64,000 bases of DNA from Cellulophaga sp. L1A9 (GCF_009797025.1 NZ_CP047027.1:682001-746000); one strand, 5' to 3'; counted from the first letter of the stretch, positions 9,241 through 19,482 are shown. The notes: generated by a model not told the origin, from the letters alone. A program made the numbers and translations.

Positions 9241-11484
9241 ATGAAATTAAACCAACCTCTTTTTTTAATGATTACGATTGCAACTATTTTTGGTTGTAAG
9301 CAAAAAGAATATGTCGAAGAAATTTATGTGAAGCCGGAAATAATTAAAGAAGCTTCTTCTAAATTTCTCTCACCAGAAGAAAGCATGAAAACATTTTACC
9401 TTCCTAAAGGATATAAAGTAGAGCTTGTCGCTAGTGAACCGATGATAGATGAACCTATAACCATAGCCTGGGACGGAAATGGCCGAATGTATGTAGCAGA
9501 AATGAATACTTACATGCAAGATTTAGATGGTACGGGAACCAATAGATCTGTGAGTAAAATAAAATTGCTTATTGATACGGATGGGGATGGCAAAATGGAT
9601 AAAAGTACCGTCTTTATAGATAGCTTAATGCTCCCTAGAATGATTTTACCACTCGAAAATGAGCTCATCGTTAATGAAACGTATTCTTATGACTTGTGGA
9701 GTTATAAGGACACTGATGGCGATGGAGTTGCAGACAAAAAAGAACGCGTTTATTATAATGAAAATCGTCGTGGTGGTAACTTAGAACACCAACAGAGTGG
9801 TTTACTTTGGAATTTAGATAATTGGGTGTATACAACTTATAACCCTATACGATTTAAGTTTAAAAAAGGAAAGGTCGTTGTAGATTCTCTAGAAAATATG
9901 CCTAGTGGACAATGGGGACTATCTCAAGACGATATGGGTAATATGTATTATTCTTCTGCAGGAAGTGAAAATCCAGCATATGGTTTTCAACAACCTGCCG
10001 CTTATGGCGATTACAATCCGGAAGGTAGATTATCCGAGGGCTTTATAGAACCATGGCCTATTGTAGGCACCCCAGATGTACAAGGTGGACCAAAAAGATT
10101 GCGCGAAGATGGTACACTAAACCATTTCACAGGCGTTGCTGGACAAGAAATTTTTCGAGGCCATAAATTACCACCTTCAACCTATGGTGATTTATTTATT
10201 CCTGAACCTGTAGGTAGGCTAATAAGACGCGCTAAAGTACGTGTTGAAGATGGTAAAAAAGTGTTGTATAACGCCTATGATGAAGCAGAATTTATGGCTT
10301 CAACCGATTTAAACTTTAGACCAACACAAGCTAAAACAGGGCCAGATGGTGCGCTATATATTGTAGATATGTACCGCGGAATTATTCAAGAAAGTAATTG
10401 GACCAAAAAAGGAAGTATGATTCGCCCAGTTATTGAACGAAAAGGTTTAGATAAAAACATTGGAAAAGGCAGAATTTATAGAATTGTCCATGAAGATATC
10501 ACGCCTGATAAGGCGCCTGAATTATTAGATAAAAATGCATCTGAATTGGTTGAATACTTAGGACACCCGAATGGTTGGTATCGAGATACTGCACAAAAAT
10601 TAATCATTTTAAAAGATGATCAATCGGTGATTCCAGAATTAAAAGAAATCGCATTAGATAATACTTCATTTTTTGGCAATCTATTTGGTTCTGATAAAGA
10701 TCTTGGAATAGAAAGAGTCCATGCACTTTGGACTTTAGAAGGTCTAGGTATTGTAGACAAAGACCTTATAAAAGCAAAATTCACAGATGAAGACCCTAGG
10801 GTACGATTAACCGCTATTCGTTTAAGTGAGACCTTTTTAAAAGAAGGTGCTACCGATTTATTGACTGCACTAGAAACTTTAAGCAAGGATAAAGATATTG
10901 ATGTAGCGAATCAAGTTGCATTAAGTCTTCGTTATAGTAAAGACAAAAAAGCTACCGATATTTTGAATACTATGCTAGAAAATTACTCAGAAAATGAGAT
11001 TGTTTTCCACGCGGTTAAAGAAAGTTTAAAAAAGGATGACTCTAAATTATCACAACTAAAAACAGCTATTTCTAATAGAGGATTAGGCGACAAGAAAAGT
11101 ATTCTTAGAGGTTATGACTCTTACAAACAATTATGTATCACCTGCCACGGTCCAGATTTAAATGGGGTTCCTACTGAAGATGGAACTCTAATTGCTCCAA
11201 CGTTAATGGGTAGTGCTCGTGTTAAAGGAGATAAAGGAACATTAAGCAAGATTTTGTTAAACGGATTAATTGGCCCTATCGAAGGGAAAGAATACGGCAT
11301 AATGATGGCTTTAAAAAGCAATGATGATCAATGGATCGCAGATGTTCTTAGTTATGTAAGGGCTTTAAACAATGAAGATGGCGTACATAAGCGGGTTGTT
11401 GGTAATGCCAGAAAAGAATCTGAAGGAAGAGAAGATTATTGGACCTTAGAAGAACTAGAAGCCTTAGAAAAGGAGAAAAAATAG
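9241..11484 (+). CDS. PVC-type heme-binding lipoprotein with dehydrogenase-like propeller, HEAT region and cytochrome c domain
   Basis: Lipoprotein with Cys19 (FGC). Residues about 45-420 resemble the membrane-bound dehydrogenase or sorbosone-dehydrogenase-like propeller (GYKVELVASEPMIDEPITIA, PDGALYIVDMYRG), with two calcium-loop-like motifs, DTDGDGKMD near 112 and DTDGDGVADK near 159. Residues about 430-610 look like HEAT repeats. A single heme-c site CITCH lies near 632 with a distal methionine candidate in the following 60 residues. It probably oxidises a sugar-like compound at the envelope and passes electrons to a c-type heme; the substrate is unknown. It stands 121 bases after the TRAP genes and may be a separate transcript. 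Confidence 0.75.
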   Translation: MKLNQPLFLMITIATIFGCKQKEYVEEIYVKPEIIKEASSKFLSPEESMKTFYLPKGYKVELVASEPMIDEPITIAWDGNGRMYVAEMNTYMQDLDGTGTNRSVSKIKLLIDTDGDGKMDKSTVFIDSLMLPRMILPLENELIVNETYSYDLWSYKDTDGDGVADKKERVYYNENRRGGNLEHQQSGLLWNLDNWVYTTYNPIRFKFKKGKVVVDSLENMPSGQWGLSQDDMGNMYYSSAGSENPAYGFQQPAAYGDYNPEGRLSEGFIEPWPIVGTPDVQGGPKRLREDGTLNHFTGVAGQEIFRGHKLPPSTYGDLFIPEPVGRLIRRAKVRVEDGKKVLYNAYDEAEFMASTDLNFRPTQAKTGPDGALYIVDMYRGIIQESNWTKKGSMIRPVIERKGLDKNIGKGRIYRIVHEDITPDKAPELLDKNASELVEYLGHPNGWYRDTAQKLIILKDDQSVIPELKEIALDNTSFFGNLFGSDKDLGIERVHALWTLEGLGIVDKDLIKAKFTDEDPRVRLTAIRLSETFLKEGATDLLTALETLSKDKDIDVANQVALSLRYSKDKKATDILNTMLENYSENEIVFHAVKESLKKDDSKLSQLKTAISNRGLGDKKSILRGYDSYKQLCITCHGPDLNGVPTEDGTLIAPTLMGSARVKGDKGTLSKILLNGLIGPIEGKEYGIMMALKSNDDQWIADVLSYVRALNNEDGVHKRVVGNARKESEGREDYWTLEELEALEKEKK

Positions 11485-11513
11485 TATTTGTTACTACTAG
11501 TCTTAAACTAAAA

Positions 11514-11546
11514 AAAAGCCTGTAAATTTATAATTTTCAGGCTTTT
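11514..11546. terminator. Bidirectional intrinsic terminator
   Basis: AAAAGCCTG (11514-11522) pairs with CAGGCTTTT (11538-11546) around a 15-base AT-rich loop, with A and T runs on both sides. It separates the convergent heme lipoprotein gene and TonB-dependent receptor gene. Confidence 0.8.
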
Positions 11547-11567
11547 ACATTTTATTTTTTTCGTTAT

Positions 11568-14387
11568 TTAGAACGTATAATTTACTCTTAAAGAGGTACT
11601 TCTTGGCAATACAGGAACAACAACAAAACTTTCATCAGGATTATTCTGAATAAATTCTGAGGTAGCTCCATTGGCATTAGCACCAAAACTATTGCCTCCA
11701 AAAAAATTGGCTAATCCGTCTGAATTGAACATATTAACCACCAATAAATTTGCTGAAATATGCTTTGTAAACTGATAGCCAATACCTGCATCAGAAATAC
11801 TATAATCTGCCAACGTAAATGCATTTGCTACATTCCCTTGACGTTCTCCCATAAATTGCCATTTGTAATGCACCAATAGCTTATCTAATTGATACTCTCC
11901 TTGTACATTGAACATTAATTTAGGATTAAATGGCACTGTGTTTCCTGAGTAATCTATTGTAGTATCATCCGCTACGGCTACTGATCCTGCTGCATCATAT
12001 ACCAACCATTCTGTGGCTTTTGGATTTTGAACGACTCCATTAAAAAGAAATTTAAAATTACGAAAAGGGGTATATACCGCTTCCCATTCTAAGCCTAAAG
12101 TTCTGGACGTATTGAATAAAATGGGGGTATAAAAAACACTATTTGTTTCCCCATCAAATTCAAAATTTGTATTTCCTATATTGTCTAACTGGCTCCAAAA
12201 AACGGTACTCGTCAATGAAAAGTCTGAAAGGCTATATTTAATACCAACCTCAGCCTGGGTAATTTTTTGAACTTCTCCTTTTTGATTAATGGGAACATTA
12301 GCAAAATTATTAAAATAATAATTTAACTCTGGAGCTTTATTTCCTTTTGAAAACCTAGTAAACACCGAAGCTACTTTATTAATTTTAAAATTTAAACCTC
12401 CTGAAAAAGATAGGTAATTATAGTTAAAATCAAAGGCATCTTTATCCCCTGTTGGTGCCAAAATGCCATTATCATAAGCCGTTGTTGCATCGCCATCTAA
12501 GCCTCCATCCTGTGAGAACGGAGCATAACGGTCTTTACTCCCTTTGTGTCGAATGTCTTCATACCGCAAGCCTAAATCTACATCTATACGATCTGTAATT
12601 TCCCATCGATCATTCACAAAAGCCCCAATTTGACTGACTTGAGCTTCTGCATTCACAAAAAATAAACCGCCATAATTACTAATTCCGTTTTCATCTGATA
12701 ATGAGATGGTAGGCTCATTAGGGTTCTCTAAGGAAACTTGAAGCATTTTAGGATTTGGCTCATACGTAACGTATCCAAAGCTGCCTTGCGTAAATAATGA
12801 CGTATCTGAAAAACCTAAAGCCAATCCTCCTGTAAAATTATGCTGCGCTATTTTTTTATGAAGAGAAAATTCATTCATCCATTCACTAGCTTTATTCTCT
12901 TTGTACCAAGCCGATGTTCCCATGATGGCGTCATTTGGCAAAGTGCCATTCCCTATATACTCCGCTGGCTCTCCTGCAAGGATTCCTGCATTATTTACTC
13001 GGGCAATTTCAGAACCTGATTGAGTATCACGAAAAACCACCTCACCTATGGGAAAAGATGCTCCACTGATGAAATAGGCTAAAGGATTATCTAGTGAAAC
13101 AAAGGCGTTACTAATAGACGTTTGCCAATTGGCTTCCTTATTAGAATATTTAATTAAGTTTTTAAGCGACCAATTGTTTCCCAAATCCTGAAAAAAATCT
13201 GCTCCGAAGGCTAGATCTTTTGCATGTACTCCTTGTGCGGGATTAAAACTATTTGTTGCCCCTTCTTGAAGATTCCTACCATCTGGAATTGCAGCAGTAA
13301 ACGCCGGCATTAACAAAGAAGTAGATTTAAAATTTTGACCAAATGCAGCTTCTGGATTGTCCCAGTTTGTAGCAGCAACACCTGTCCATCTATTCGTATA
13401 ATCATCCAATAGTTTCCCATGTAATTTCAAGTACCCGTTAGCAAACTTTTTAATCACATTAAACTTAAATTGCCCTCCTTTGCTAAATGTAAAATCAACA
13501 TCCCGAGCCCCTTCATCCTTGCGGTAATGGCCGCCGGCATTAAAAAACCAATTACTCCCTAAAGGTCCTCCAATAACGCCATCAACCTTAAATAAGGTAT
13601 TACCACTATATTGCAAGGCACTTAATACTTGTACTTCTCCTCCTAACTCATTTCTAATGCCTGGTGTAATAAAATTATAAATACCTCCGGGCGCATTCAT
13701 CGCCGTAATAGATGCACTACCGCCACGTATCGCTTCTACTCTTTGAGTCATTAAGTCTACCCGATGAAAAAGATCTGGGCTATAATAAGAATGTTGCACT
13801 AAACTTACGGGAAGGCCATCTTCCTGTAAAGACACATAGTACCAACCTAAATCATCTTCCGCAGAAGCAGATATGCCTCGCGTATACACCTTTGTAAAAA
13901 CCTCACCTGCAGAGGCATCAGTAAAGGTTCCTGGAATATTCTGTAATAGGCTTGCGGTACCTTGAGGGTATATTTGTTTTAATCTTTTCTGCTCTATCTT
14001 GCTTACAGAAGTTGCTGTATTCATAGCTTCCAGAGACGTAAAACTACCTGTAACCACTACGGCTTGTAAGCCTAGATAATCGGCTTCAAGAATAAGATTT
14101 TTATCGGTTGCATTTTCTGTAATTTCTGCTTCAAAATCGAGTTTTTTATAACCTAAATGTGCAATCGAAACTTTGTACGTTCCTAATGGGATATTTTGAA
14201 TTACAAAAGCTCCTGCAGCATTTGTAATCCCATAAATTGATGATGAATTTAAATATATTGTGGCACCCTCTATAGGTTCACCTTTTGTATCATTTACTGT
14301 TCCACTATAGGATACAACTTGAGCGTACGCACAAAAAACATTAAGCATACCCAAAAGAAAGAGTGAAATCGATGTGATTTTATTCAT
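11568..14387 (-). CDS. TonB-dependent receptor with CarboxypepD_reg-like N-domain
   Basis: A 939-residue outer-membrane protein with a signal peptide (about 1-22, ending AYAQ), a carboxypeptidase-regulatory-like domain about 25-105 (GTVNDTKGEPIEGATIY), a plug about 110-240 (AVVVTGSF, then RVEAIRGGSASI) and a long beta-barrel ending in VNYTF with a C-terminal aromatic. No SusD gene is beside it, so it is not a classical SusC pair and may import a smaller oligosaccharide or another ligand. Its neighbours (uronate catabolism on one side, a wrecked hybrid regulator on the other) suggest a former glucuronate-containing glycan locus. Confidence 0.88.
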   Translation of the reverse strand: MNKITSISLFLLGMLNVFCAYAQVVSYSGTVNDTKGEPIEGATIYLNSSSIYGITNAAGAFVIQNIPLGTYKVSIAHLGYKKLDFEAEITENATDKNLILEADYLGLQAVVVTGSFTSLEAMNTATSVSKIEQKRLKQIYPQGTASLLQNIPGTFTDASAGEVFTKVYTRGISASAEDDLGWYYVSLQEDGLPVSLVQHSYYSPDLFHRVDLMTQRVEAIRGGSASITAMNAPGGIYNFITPGIRNELGGEVQVLSALQYSGNTLFKVDGVIGGPLGSNWFFNAGGHYRKDEGARDVDFTFSKGGQFKFNVIKKFANGYLKLHGKLLDDYTNRWTGVAATNWDNPEAAFGQNFKSTSLLMPAFTAAIPDGRNLQEGATNSFNPAQGVHAKDLAFGADFFQDLGNNWSLKNLIKYSNKEANWQTSISNAFVSLDNPLAYFISGASFPIGEVVFRDTQSGSEIARVNNAGILAGEPAEYIGNGTLPNDAIMGTSAWYKENKASEWMNEFSLHKKIAQHNFTGGLALGFSDTSLFTQGSFGYVTYEPNPKMLQVSLENPNEPTISLSDENGISNYGGLFFVNAEAQVSQIGAFVNDRWEITDRIDVDLGLRYEDIRHKGSKDRYAPFSQDGGLDGDATTAYDNGILAPTGDKDAFDFNYNYLSFSGGLNFKINKVASVFTRFSKGNKAPELNYYFNNFANVPINQKGEVQKITQAEVGIKYSLSDFSLTSTVFWSQLDNIGNTNFEFDGETNSVFYTPILFNTSRTLGLEWEAVYTPFRNFKFLFNGVVQNPKATEWLVYDAAGSVAVADDTTIDYSGNTVPFNPKLMFNVQGEYQLDKLLVHYKWQFMGERQGNVANAFTLADYSISDAGIGYQFTKHISANLLVVNMFNSDGLANFFGGNSFGANANGATSEFIQNNPDESFVVVPVLPRSTSLRVNYTF

Positions 14388-14416
14388 AATTAAATTAAAA
14401 ATTTGAGCTCGTTTTA

Positions 14417-15344
14417 TTATTCGGTTTCTTTTTTATGTTGCTCTATAAATTCCGATGACGTTACGTTGAATAGCTCTCGAAAAGTTTTACTAAAATAAGC
14501 GGTTGAATTAAACCCTGAGAGGTACGTAACTTCTTTGATAGAATATTTATTTTGAAGTAATAGATCTGAGGCATAACGCAAGCGTATGTTCCTAATAAAA
14601 TAATTTGGGTTGTTGCCCGTCAGAGAATTTATATTTCGATATAATTGAGACCTACCAATACCCATTTCTCTCAATAAATCTTCCTGTTTAAAATCTACAT
14701 CGCTAATATTATTTACAATAATCTTAGTTGCTTTATCTAAAAATATTTCATCAATATTATTGGTGGTCACTTCACGCGATTGAAAAACGCCTCCTATTTC
14801 TGCGAATCTTTTTCATAGTCTTTTCTTAGTTTCCAATAAATTTTTGATTCTAGCTTTTAAAACCGCAGTTACAAATGGTTTTGCGATATATCCATCGGCA
14901 CCACTGTCATACCCTTCAATTCTATCATCTTCTAAGGTTCTCGCGGTAAGAAGAATTATAGGAATATGACAGGTTTCAAGTTCACTTTTCAAAGCCTTAC
15001 ACATTTCAAACTCGTCCATTTTTGGCATCATGACATCATAATTACGGATCAGATCATTTTTCAAATGAACTCTTAGCTCCTTATTATCTTCAACTAAAAG
15101 TAAGGTAGGTAATTTTGCTCCGTTTTCCTCCTGCTTCACTGGTTCATTAGATACGTCTGTATTTGAAACAGACATATCATAATCTACTGAGTTCATCGAG
15201 TTTATTAAAAATTCGGTTTTAATATTTTCTACAATTTCCGGTTCTGCTTCTATATCCAATGGTAAACGTACTACAAACTTACTACCTTTAAGATATTCGC
15301 TTTCTACTTTATAGATAATATCTACTTCTGTGACCAACTCCTAT
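14417..15344 (-). pseudogene. Hybrid two-component system regulator (HTCS), C-terminal remnant
   Basis: One frame reads the end of a histidine-kinase ATPase domain (VESEYLKGSKFVVRLPLD), a receiver domain (LLLVEDNKELRVHL, DVMMPKMDEFEM, HIPIILLTART, GADGYIAKPF) and an AraC-type DNA-binding domain (DLLREMGIGRSQLYRNIN, SGFNSTAYFSKTFRE). A TGA at 14815-14813 cuts between receiver and AraC parts; the frame continues unbroken through it. The receiver lacks about 25 residues between RNY and DVMMP, where the second helix and third strand normally lie, although the phospho-acceptor aspartate remains. Sensor, kinase core and everything upstream are gone; an in-frame TAG and the IS element lie there. Surely non-functional as an HTCS. 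Confidence 0.85.
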
Positions 15345-15490
15345 TTCATATAGGTTTCATACTTCCTATTTTTATTAATCGGCTTTAAACCACCAATCTA
15401 TTTACCTAAGCTGCACATTAAGATTATTTAAAACAACTTATCTAGTCCTAAATAGCTGATACAGTTTATTAAAGGGTTAAAAATAATTAT

Positions 15491-16370
15491 TTAAAGCTGT
15501 ACAATGATATTATTGTTAAGATTTTTTGATTTTTACTGTTTTCTTTTAAGTTTATCTTGTTGATACATTTATAATGTAGCTAACATGTGATTTGATAAAT
15601 GTGGTTATTTTTGGTTGTATATTTCTATCGCATTTCTAATCAAAGCTTTCTTGATATTAAAACTGCTAATATGTTTAACAATCTCAAATTCTTGTTTCAA
15701 TATTCCATTAATTCTTTCAGCAATTGCATTCTCATCCGGGTCGTATTTTTCAGTCATACTGGGTTTTATATTATTAATATTTAATAACTTTTGATATTCA
15801 TTAGAACAATACTGCAACCCTCTATCCGAATGAAGTATAAGTGTTCTACTTTTATATACTCTATTATTAAGTGCCATTTCTAAAGCTTTTAATGATCCAG
15901 AAACATTTAGGATATCTTTGATATTGTAACCAACAATTTTCTTCGAATAAGCATCCGTAATCAGCGCAAGATAAGATGAGTTACTTCTGTTCCCTAAATA
16001 AGCGATATCGCTAACACAAACAGATTCCGGTCTATTTATTTCACTAGTACTCACTAGATTTATATGTTTTCTAAATCTATGGTGAGAATCTGTAGTAATG
16101 TAGTAATTTCTCTTTGGTTTTATAAGCTTATGATTAGCTTTTAGTTTTTAAATAGTTTATCTCGACCTACATCTAAATATTTTAAATCATCTTTAAGTAT
16201 GTAATACAATTTTTAATACCTAGTATAGGCATAAGATTACGTGTATTATTACCAAAGCGATTACCTTTTGAGCGATAGCTTGTTTTTCTTGCCTTGATCT
16301 TATAGATCAATAATATACCTGTCTATTAACCCCGAGTTAATCACAGGAAGAAACTATTGTTTCTTTTTGT
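15491..16370 (-). pseudogene. IS3-family transposase OrfB (rve integrase), degraded
   Basis: The best-preserved part (15605-16054) carries the integrase core: VSDIAYLGN, LITDAYSKKIVGYNI, LILHSDRGLQYCSNEYQKLL, DPDENAIAERINGILKQEFE, giving the D-D-E residues. The upstream part is recognisable (GVNRQVYY, LKYLDVGRDKLF, KRNYYITTDSHHRFRKH) but broken by stops and frame shifts near 16310, 16200 and 16150. A TAA at 15607-15605 sits where an arginine normally precedes PHLS, and the tail continues to a TAA at 15493-15491 with two more stops. Confidence 0.85.
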
Positions 16371-16414
16371 TTTTTTGAAGAGGTCGATAACTCGGGTTTG
16401 TAATTTTTTCTGAT

Positions 16415-16786
16415 TTAAATATCATATTCTTTTTCAGCCATATCTACTAGCATATCAAAAATGATGAGTTTTTTATCTGCTCGCTCAGCAAGATGTTCTG
16501 CACGTGCTTTCTGTTTTCCTAATAGCATAACTTAAGCTTCAAGCTAAATAATTTTCTGTTCGGGTGCTTTTGACACAGTGATTCTAGATTGGTTCTCCCA
16601 ATCATAGTTACCATATTTTCTGAGCCATTCTCTAATTGTCAATTTGGCTTCTATCCCATATTTGTGGCAAGCCTCGCTTCTACTCAATTGGCCAGATTCA
16701 ATTTCAGCTACTATTTGTAGTTTAAAAGAAACTGAGTAATCTTTTTGGGTATGCTTTACATACCCTTTGTTTTCTAATAGTTTCAT
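16415..16786 (-). pseudogene. IS3-family transposase OrfA (helix-turn-helix), degraded
   Basis: The frame starts at ATG 16786 and runs 80 codons (KDYSVSFKLQIVAEIESGQ, SEACHKYGI, IREWLRKYGNYDW) to a TAG at 16546-16544. Beyond it the same frame continues as LEA, another stop, then VMLLGKQKARAEHLAERADK and IIFDMLVDMAEKEYDI to a TAA at 16417-16415. This is the usual leucine-zipper part of OrfA. Two premature stops make it a pseudogene. Confidence 0.85.
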
Positions 16787-16861
16787 TACACTAAATGTTT
16801 AGTGTATCGCTATTTCAGGACGGGACAACTTTCAATAAAAAATAATCTCTTACCGATAATT

Positions 16862-18193
16862 CTAGTTGTTTTTTCTCAAAATCTCATCCTCTAATTCTTC
16901 TAGAGTTTTCCCTTTTGTTTCTGGCATCAGGAACATAACAAACAATAATTGGAACACCATCATTACTGCAAAAATTAAAAACACGACTCCTGCTCCCACC
17001 ATAGGATGTTGAAACAAGTAAGGTATTAAAGAAGGAATAAGCGCTGCTAAAATCCAATGCACAGAACTTCCAAAAGACTGGCCTGATGCTCTCAAGTGAT
17101 TTGGAAAAATTTCTGAAATAAAAACCCAGATTACCGCACCTTACCCTATAGCATGTGCTGCTATAAATAAAAACAAGAAAATAGGTACTGCTAACCCTGT
17201 CCAACTATAAAAGAAAGCAGCACATACAAGTCCTAATGAAATAATATACCCCACCGAACCTACATACATTAAGGTTTTTCTTCCTACTCTATCAATTAAA
17301 AAAACACCTAATAATGTGAATACTAAATTAGTAACACCAATACCAACACTGCTTAATAGTGCTGTACTCTCTCCTAAACCAGCTTCTTCAAAGATTCTAG
17401 GAGCATAATATAGAAAGGCATTTATTCCTGAAAATTGATTGAAAAAAGCAATCATAAAGGCTAATACTAATGCAAATCTATATTTTTTAATAAAAATGGT
17501 CTCTGATTTATCACTTTTCTCAGAGTGTTGATTCATCGCTGCTATTTGAGCATCTACATCTGCATTTGGGTCTATTAATTGTAATACTTTTTTTGCTTCT
17601 GAAATTCTCGATTTTGATAACAACCAACGAGGGCTTTTGGAAACCTTTATTGCAAATAATATATATACTACTGCGGGTATAGCTTCTACACCTAGCATCC
17701 ACCTCCAAGCATTTTCCCCTATACCACTCAATAAATAATTAGAGAAAAAAGCTATTAATATTCCGAATACAATATTGAACTGATACAATGCTACAAGCCT
17801 ACCTCTATCCTTGGCAGGAGCAATCTCTGAGATATAAGCTGGGGCAGCAATCGTAGATGCACCGACACCAATACCACCAATAAATCTAAATAAGGCAAAT
17901 ACATAAGGATCATTAGACAATGCTGAGCCTACAGCAGAGACCGCAAATAAAACTCCAATGGTCATTAACGTATTTTTACGCCCGTATTTATTTGTTGGAA
18001 AACCACCGAAAGTTGCACCAACAACAGTTCCCCAAAGTGCCATACCCATAACCACCCAACCATGAAAAGTATCTGATGACTCCCAGAGAAGTTGTAATTT
18101 TTTATCTACTCCAGAGATAACGACAACATCAAAACCAAAAAGGAACCCTGCTAAAGCTGCTGTGATTGACCATAATAAAATTCTTTTGCTCAT
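16862..18193 (-). pseudogene. MFS sugar:proton symporter (XylE/GalP-type sugar porter) with one nonsense codon
   Basis: The frame codes for a full 443-residue sugar porter of 12 membrane segments except for TAA at 17143-17141. Before it: GFLFGFDVVVISGV, NKYGRKNTLM, RFIGGIGVGASTIAAPAYISE, KSPRWLLSK, NQFSGINAFLYYAPRIF and DRVGRKTL. After it the same frame gives GAVIWVFISEIFPNHLRASG, SSVHWILAAL and PETKGKTLEELE. The stop replaces what is usually Gln in HAIG-Q-GAVIWVF, so a single C-to-T change (CAA to TAA) explains it. The 350-residue product would lack about two and a half helices and the PETKG motif. The substrate, perhaps xylose or another hexose or pentose, is not clear. Confidence 0.88.
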
Positions 18194-18551
18194 AATTCAA
18201 GTTGGTTATTGACTAATTTTCGCTATAATTAATCGTGGTTTCAAATAATGTGATTAAAGCAATTTTTAGCTTCAACAATAATAAAATGAAAAAGAAATTT
18301 AGGGTATTAATTATGATTCAAAAGCTATAAATTATACCTCTATGCGCGATTTTATTTAAAAATTATGCTAAGAAAAGTCCGATTGAATTCAACAGATCCC
18401 CATAATTTAATAAAGACTACTTTTTGAATGATACCTTTTAAAAAACAGCCCTATCACCTTAATAATTTTTAATTGAAACCCTAAAATATATCAATTATTC
18501 ATACTTTTAAAGTTTATTTGATACGAATTATTGAATTTAAGCGAACTATTT
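18194..18551. other. Divergent intergenic region
   Basis: This 358-base AT-rich gap separates the broken sugar porter from the AraC gene. It must hold their promoters, but I see no convincing TAnnTTTG box with a matching -33 element, no strong inverted repeat and no RNA gene. Confidence 0.5.
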
Positions 18552-19445
18552 ATGAAGCTTCATTTTTTAAACAGATCTAACAAAGAGCACAAATCACTTA
18601 CCGTATCACATAGTATTTATGACAACTTTTTAAAGGTATGGCACTATCACGAAGAACTTGAACTTGTGTTTATTGAAAAAAGTTCGGGAATGCGTTTTGT
18701 GGGAGATAGTATCGAAAAATTTTACAGTGGTGATGTTGTTTTAATTGGAAAAAACCTGCCCCATATGTGGTTGAATGAAGACAAATATTTTCAAAACGAT
18801 GCTACACTTAAAGCCGAAGCTATTTCTGTTCATTTTAAAAAAGATTTTCTAGGGGATAAATTTTTAAATGTCCCTGAAACGGAACAAATTGCCGACCTCT
18901 TACATCTTGCCGTTCGTGGAATTAAGTTTAATAATCTAAGTGAAAAATTAATCCAAAATCTAAAGTCACTAGCGAAATTAGATGATACAACCCAAATTAT
19001 TTCGCTGCTAGAAATACTCAATCAATTATCAAAACACAACAACTACACGCTGTTATCCAGCAGTGGTTTCTTAAACAGTTTTCACAAAACAGAAAACAAA
19101 CGATTGGATAAAATTTATGAATACGTTTTTCAAAATTTTAATACTCCTATGAGTTCAGGAGATGTTGCTGAGAATATAGGAATGAATAAATCTGCCTTTA
19201 GTCGCTTTTTTAAAAAAATACATCGCAAACCTTTCACAAAATATCTCAATGAGATACGAATAGGCTATGCATGTAAGTTACTTATAGAAAATAAAGAAAG
19301 TATCACATCCATAGCCTATTTATGTGGGTTCAATAATATCTCTAACTTCAATAGACAATTTAAACTTCTTAAAAACAGTTCTCCCTCTTCCTATCTAGAA
19401 TTTTACAGCAAAAATAAAACAGAAGGCAAAAAAAGTATTGAATAA
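18552..19445 (+). CDS. AraC-family transcriptional regulator, probable fucose regulator
   Basis: I choose ATG 18552 (MKLHFLNRSN) over an in-frame TTG at 18531. The 297-residue protein has an N-terminal cupin-type effector domain (about 25-90, WHYHEELELVFIEKSSG, GKNLPHMW) and a C-terminal double helix-turn-helix (about 195-290, VAENIGMNKSAFSRFFKK, IAYLCGFNNISNFNRQFK). It lies 64 bases upstream of the fucose operon on the same strand and is the natural candidate for its regulation. That role is inferred from position only. Confidence 0.85.
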   Translation: MKLHFLNRSNKEHKSLTVSHSIYDNFLKVWHYHEELELVFIEKSSGMRFVGDSIEKFYSGDVVLIGKNLPHMWLNEDKYFQNDATLKAEAISVHFKKDFLGDKFLNVPETEQIADLLHLAVRGIKFNNLSEKLIQNLKSLAKLDDTTQIISLLEILNQLSKHNNYTLLSSSGFLNSFHKTENKRLDKIYEYVFQNFNTPMSSGDVAENIGMNKSAFSRFFKKIHRKPFTKYLNEIRIGYACKLLIENKESITSIAYLCGFNNISNFNRQFKLLKNSSPSSYLEFYSKNKTEGKKSIE

Positions 19446-19482
19446 AGTGTTTTTTTAGGTGGTTTTCGCAACTCATGGCGCC

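Larger units (their letters stand above)
15439..16830 (-). mobile_element. Degenerate IS3-family insertion sequence
   Basis: OrfA-like and OrfB-like transposase remnants lie in order on the minus strand. The ends show an imperfect inverted repeat: minus-strand GTCCTGAAATAGCGATACA (about 16823-16805) against plus-strand GTCCTAAATAGCTGATACA (about 15445-15463), which marks the element as roughly 1.39 kb. Inside the orfA end is a perfect palindrome ACACTAAA-TG-TTTAGTGT at 16788-16805. Several stops and at least two frame changes show it cannot transpose by itself. I did not find a reliable target-site duplication. It lies between the hybrid regulator remnant and the broken sugar porter. Confidence 0.8.

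Noticed and set aside
14325..14340. GCGTACGCAC in the TonB-dependent receptor gene as another LacI operator
   Set aside because: It lacks the GTGT/ACAC arms of the two operators at 2762 and 2821 and lies in the signal-peptide coding region.
16748..16766. GGGTATG-CTTTA-CATACCC inverted repeat inside the IS element
   Set aside because: It lies within orfA coding sequence (KGYVKHTQK) and is explained by codon content; no independent sign of function.
18531..18551. TTG start for the AraC regulator
   Set aside because: An ATG seven codons downstream gives a normal family start.
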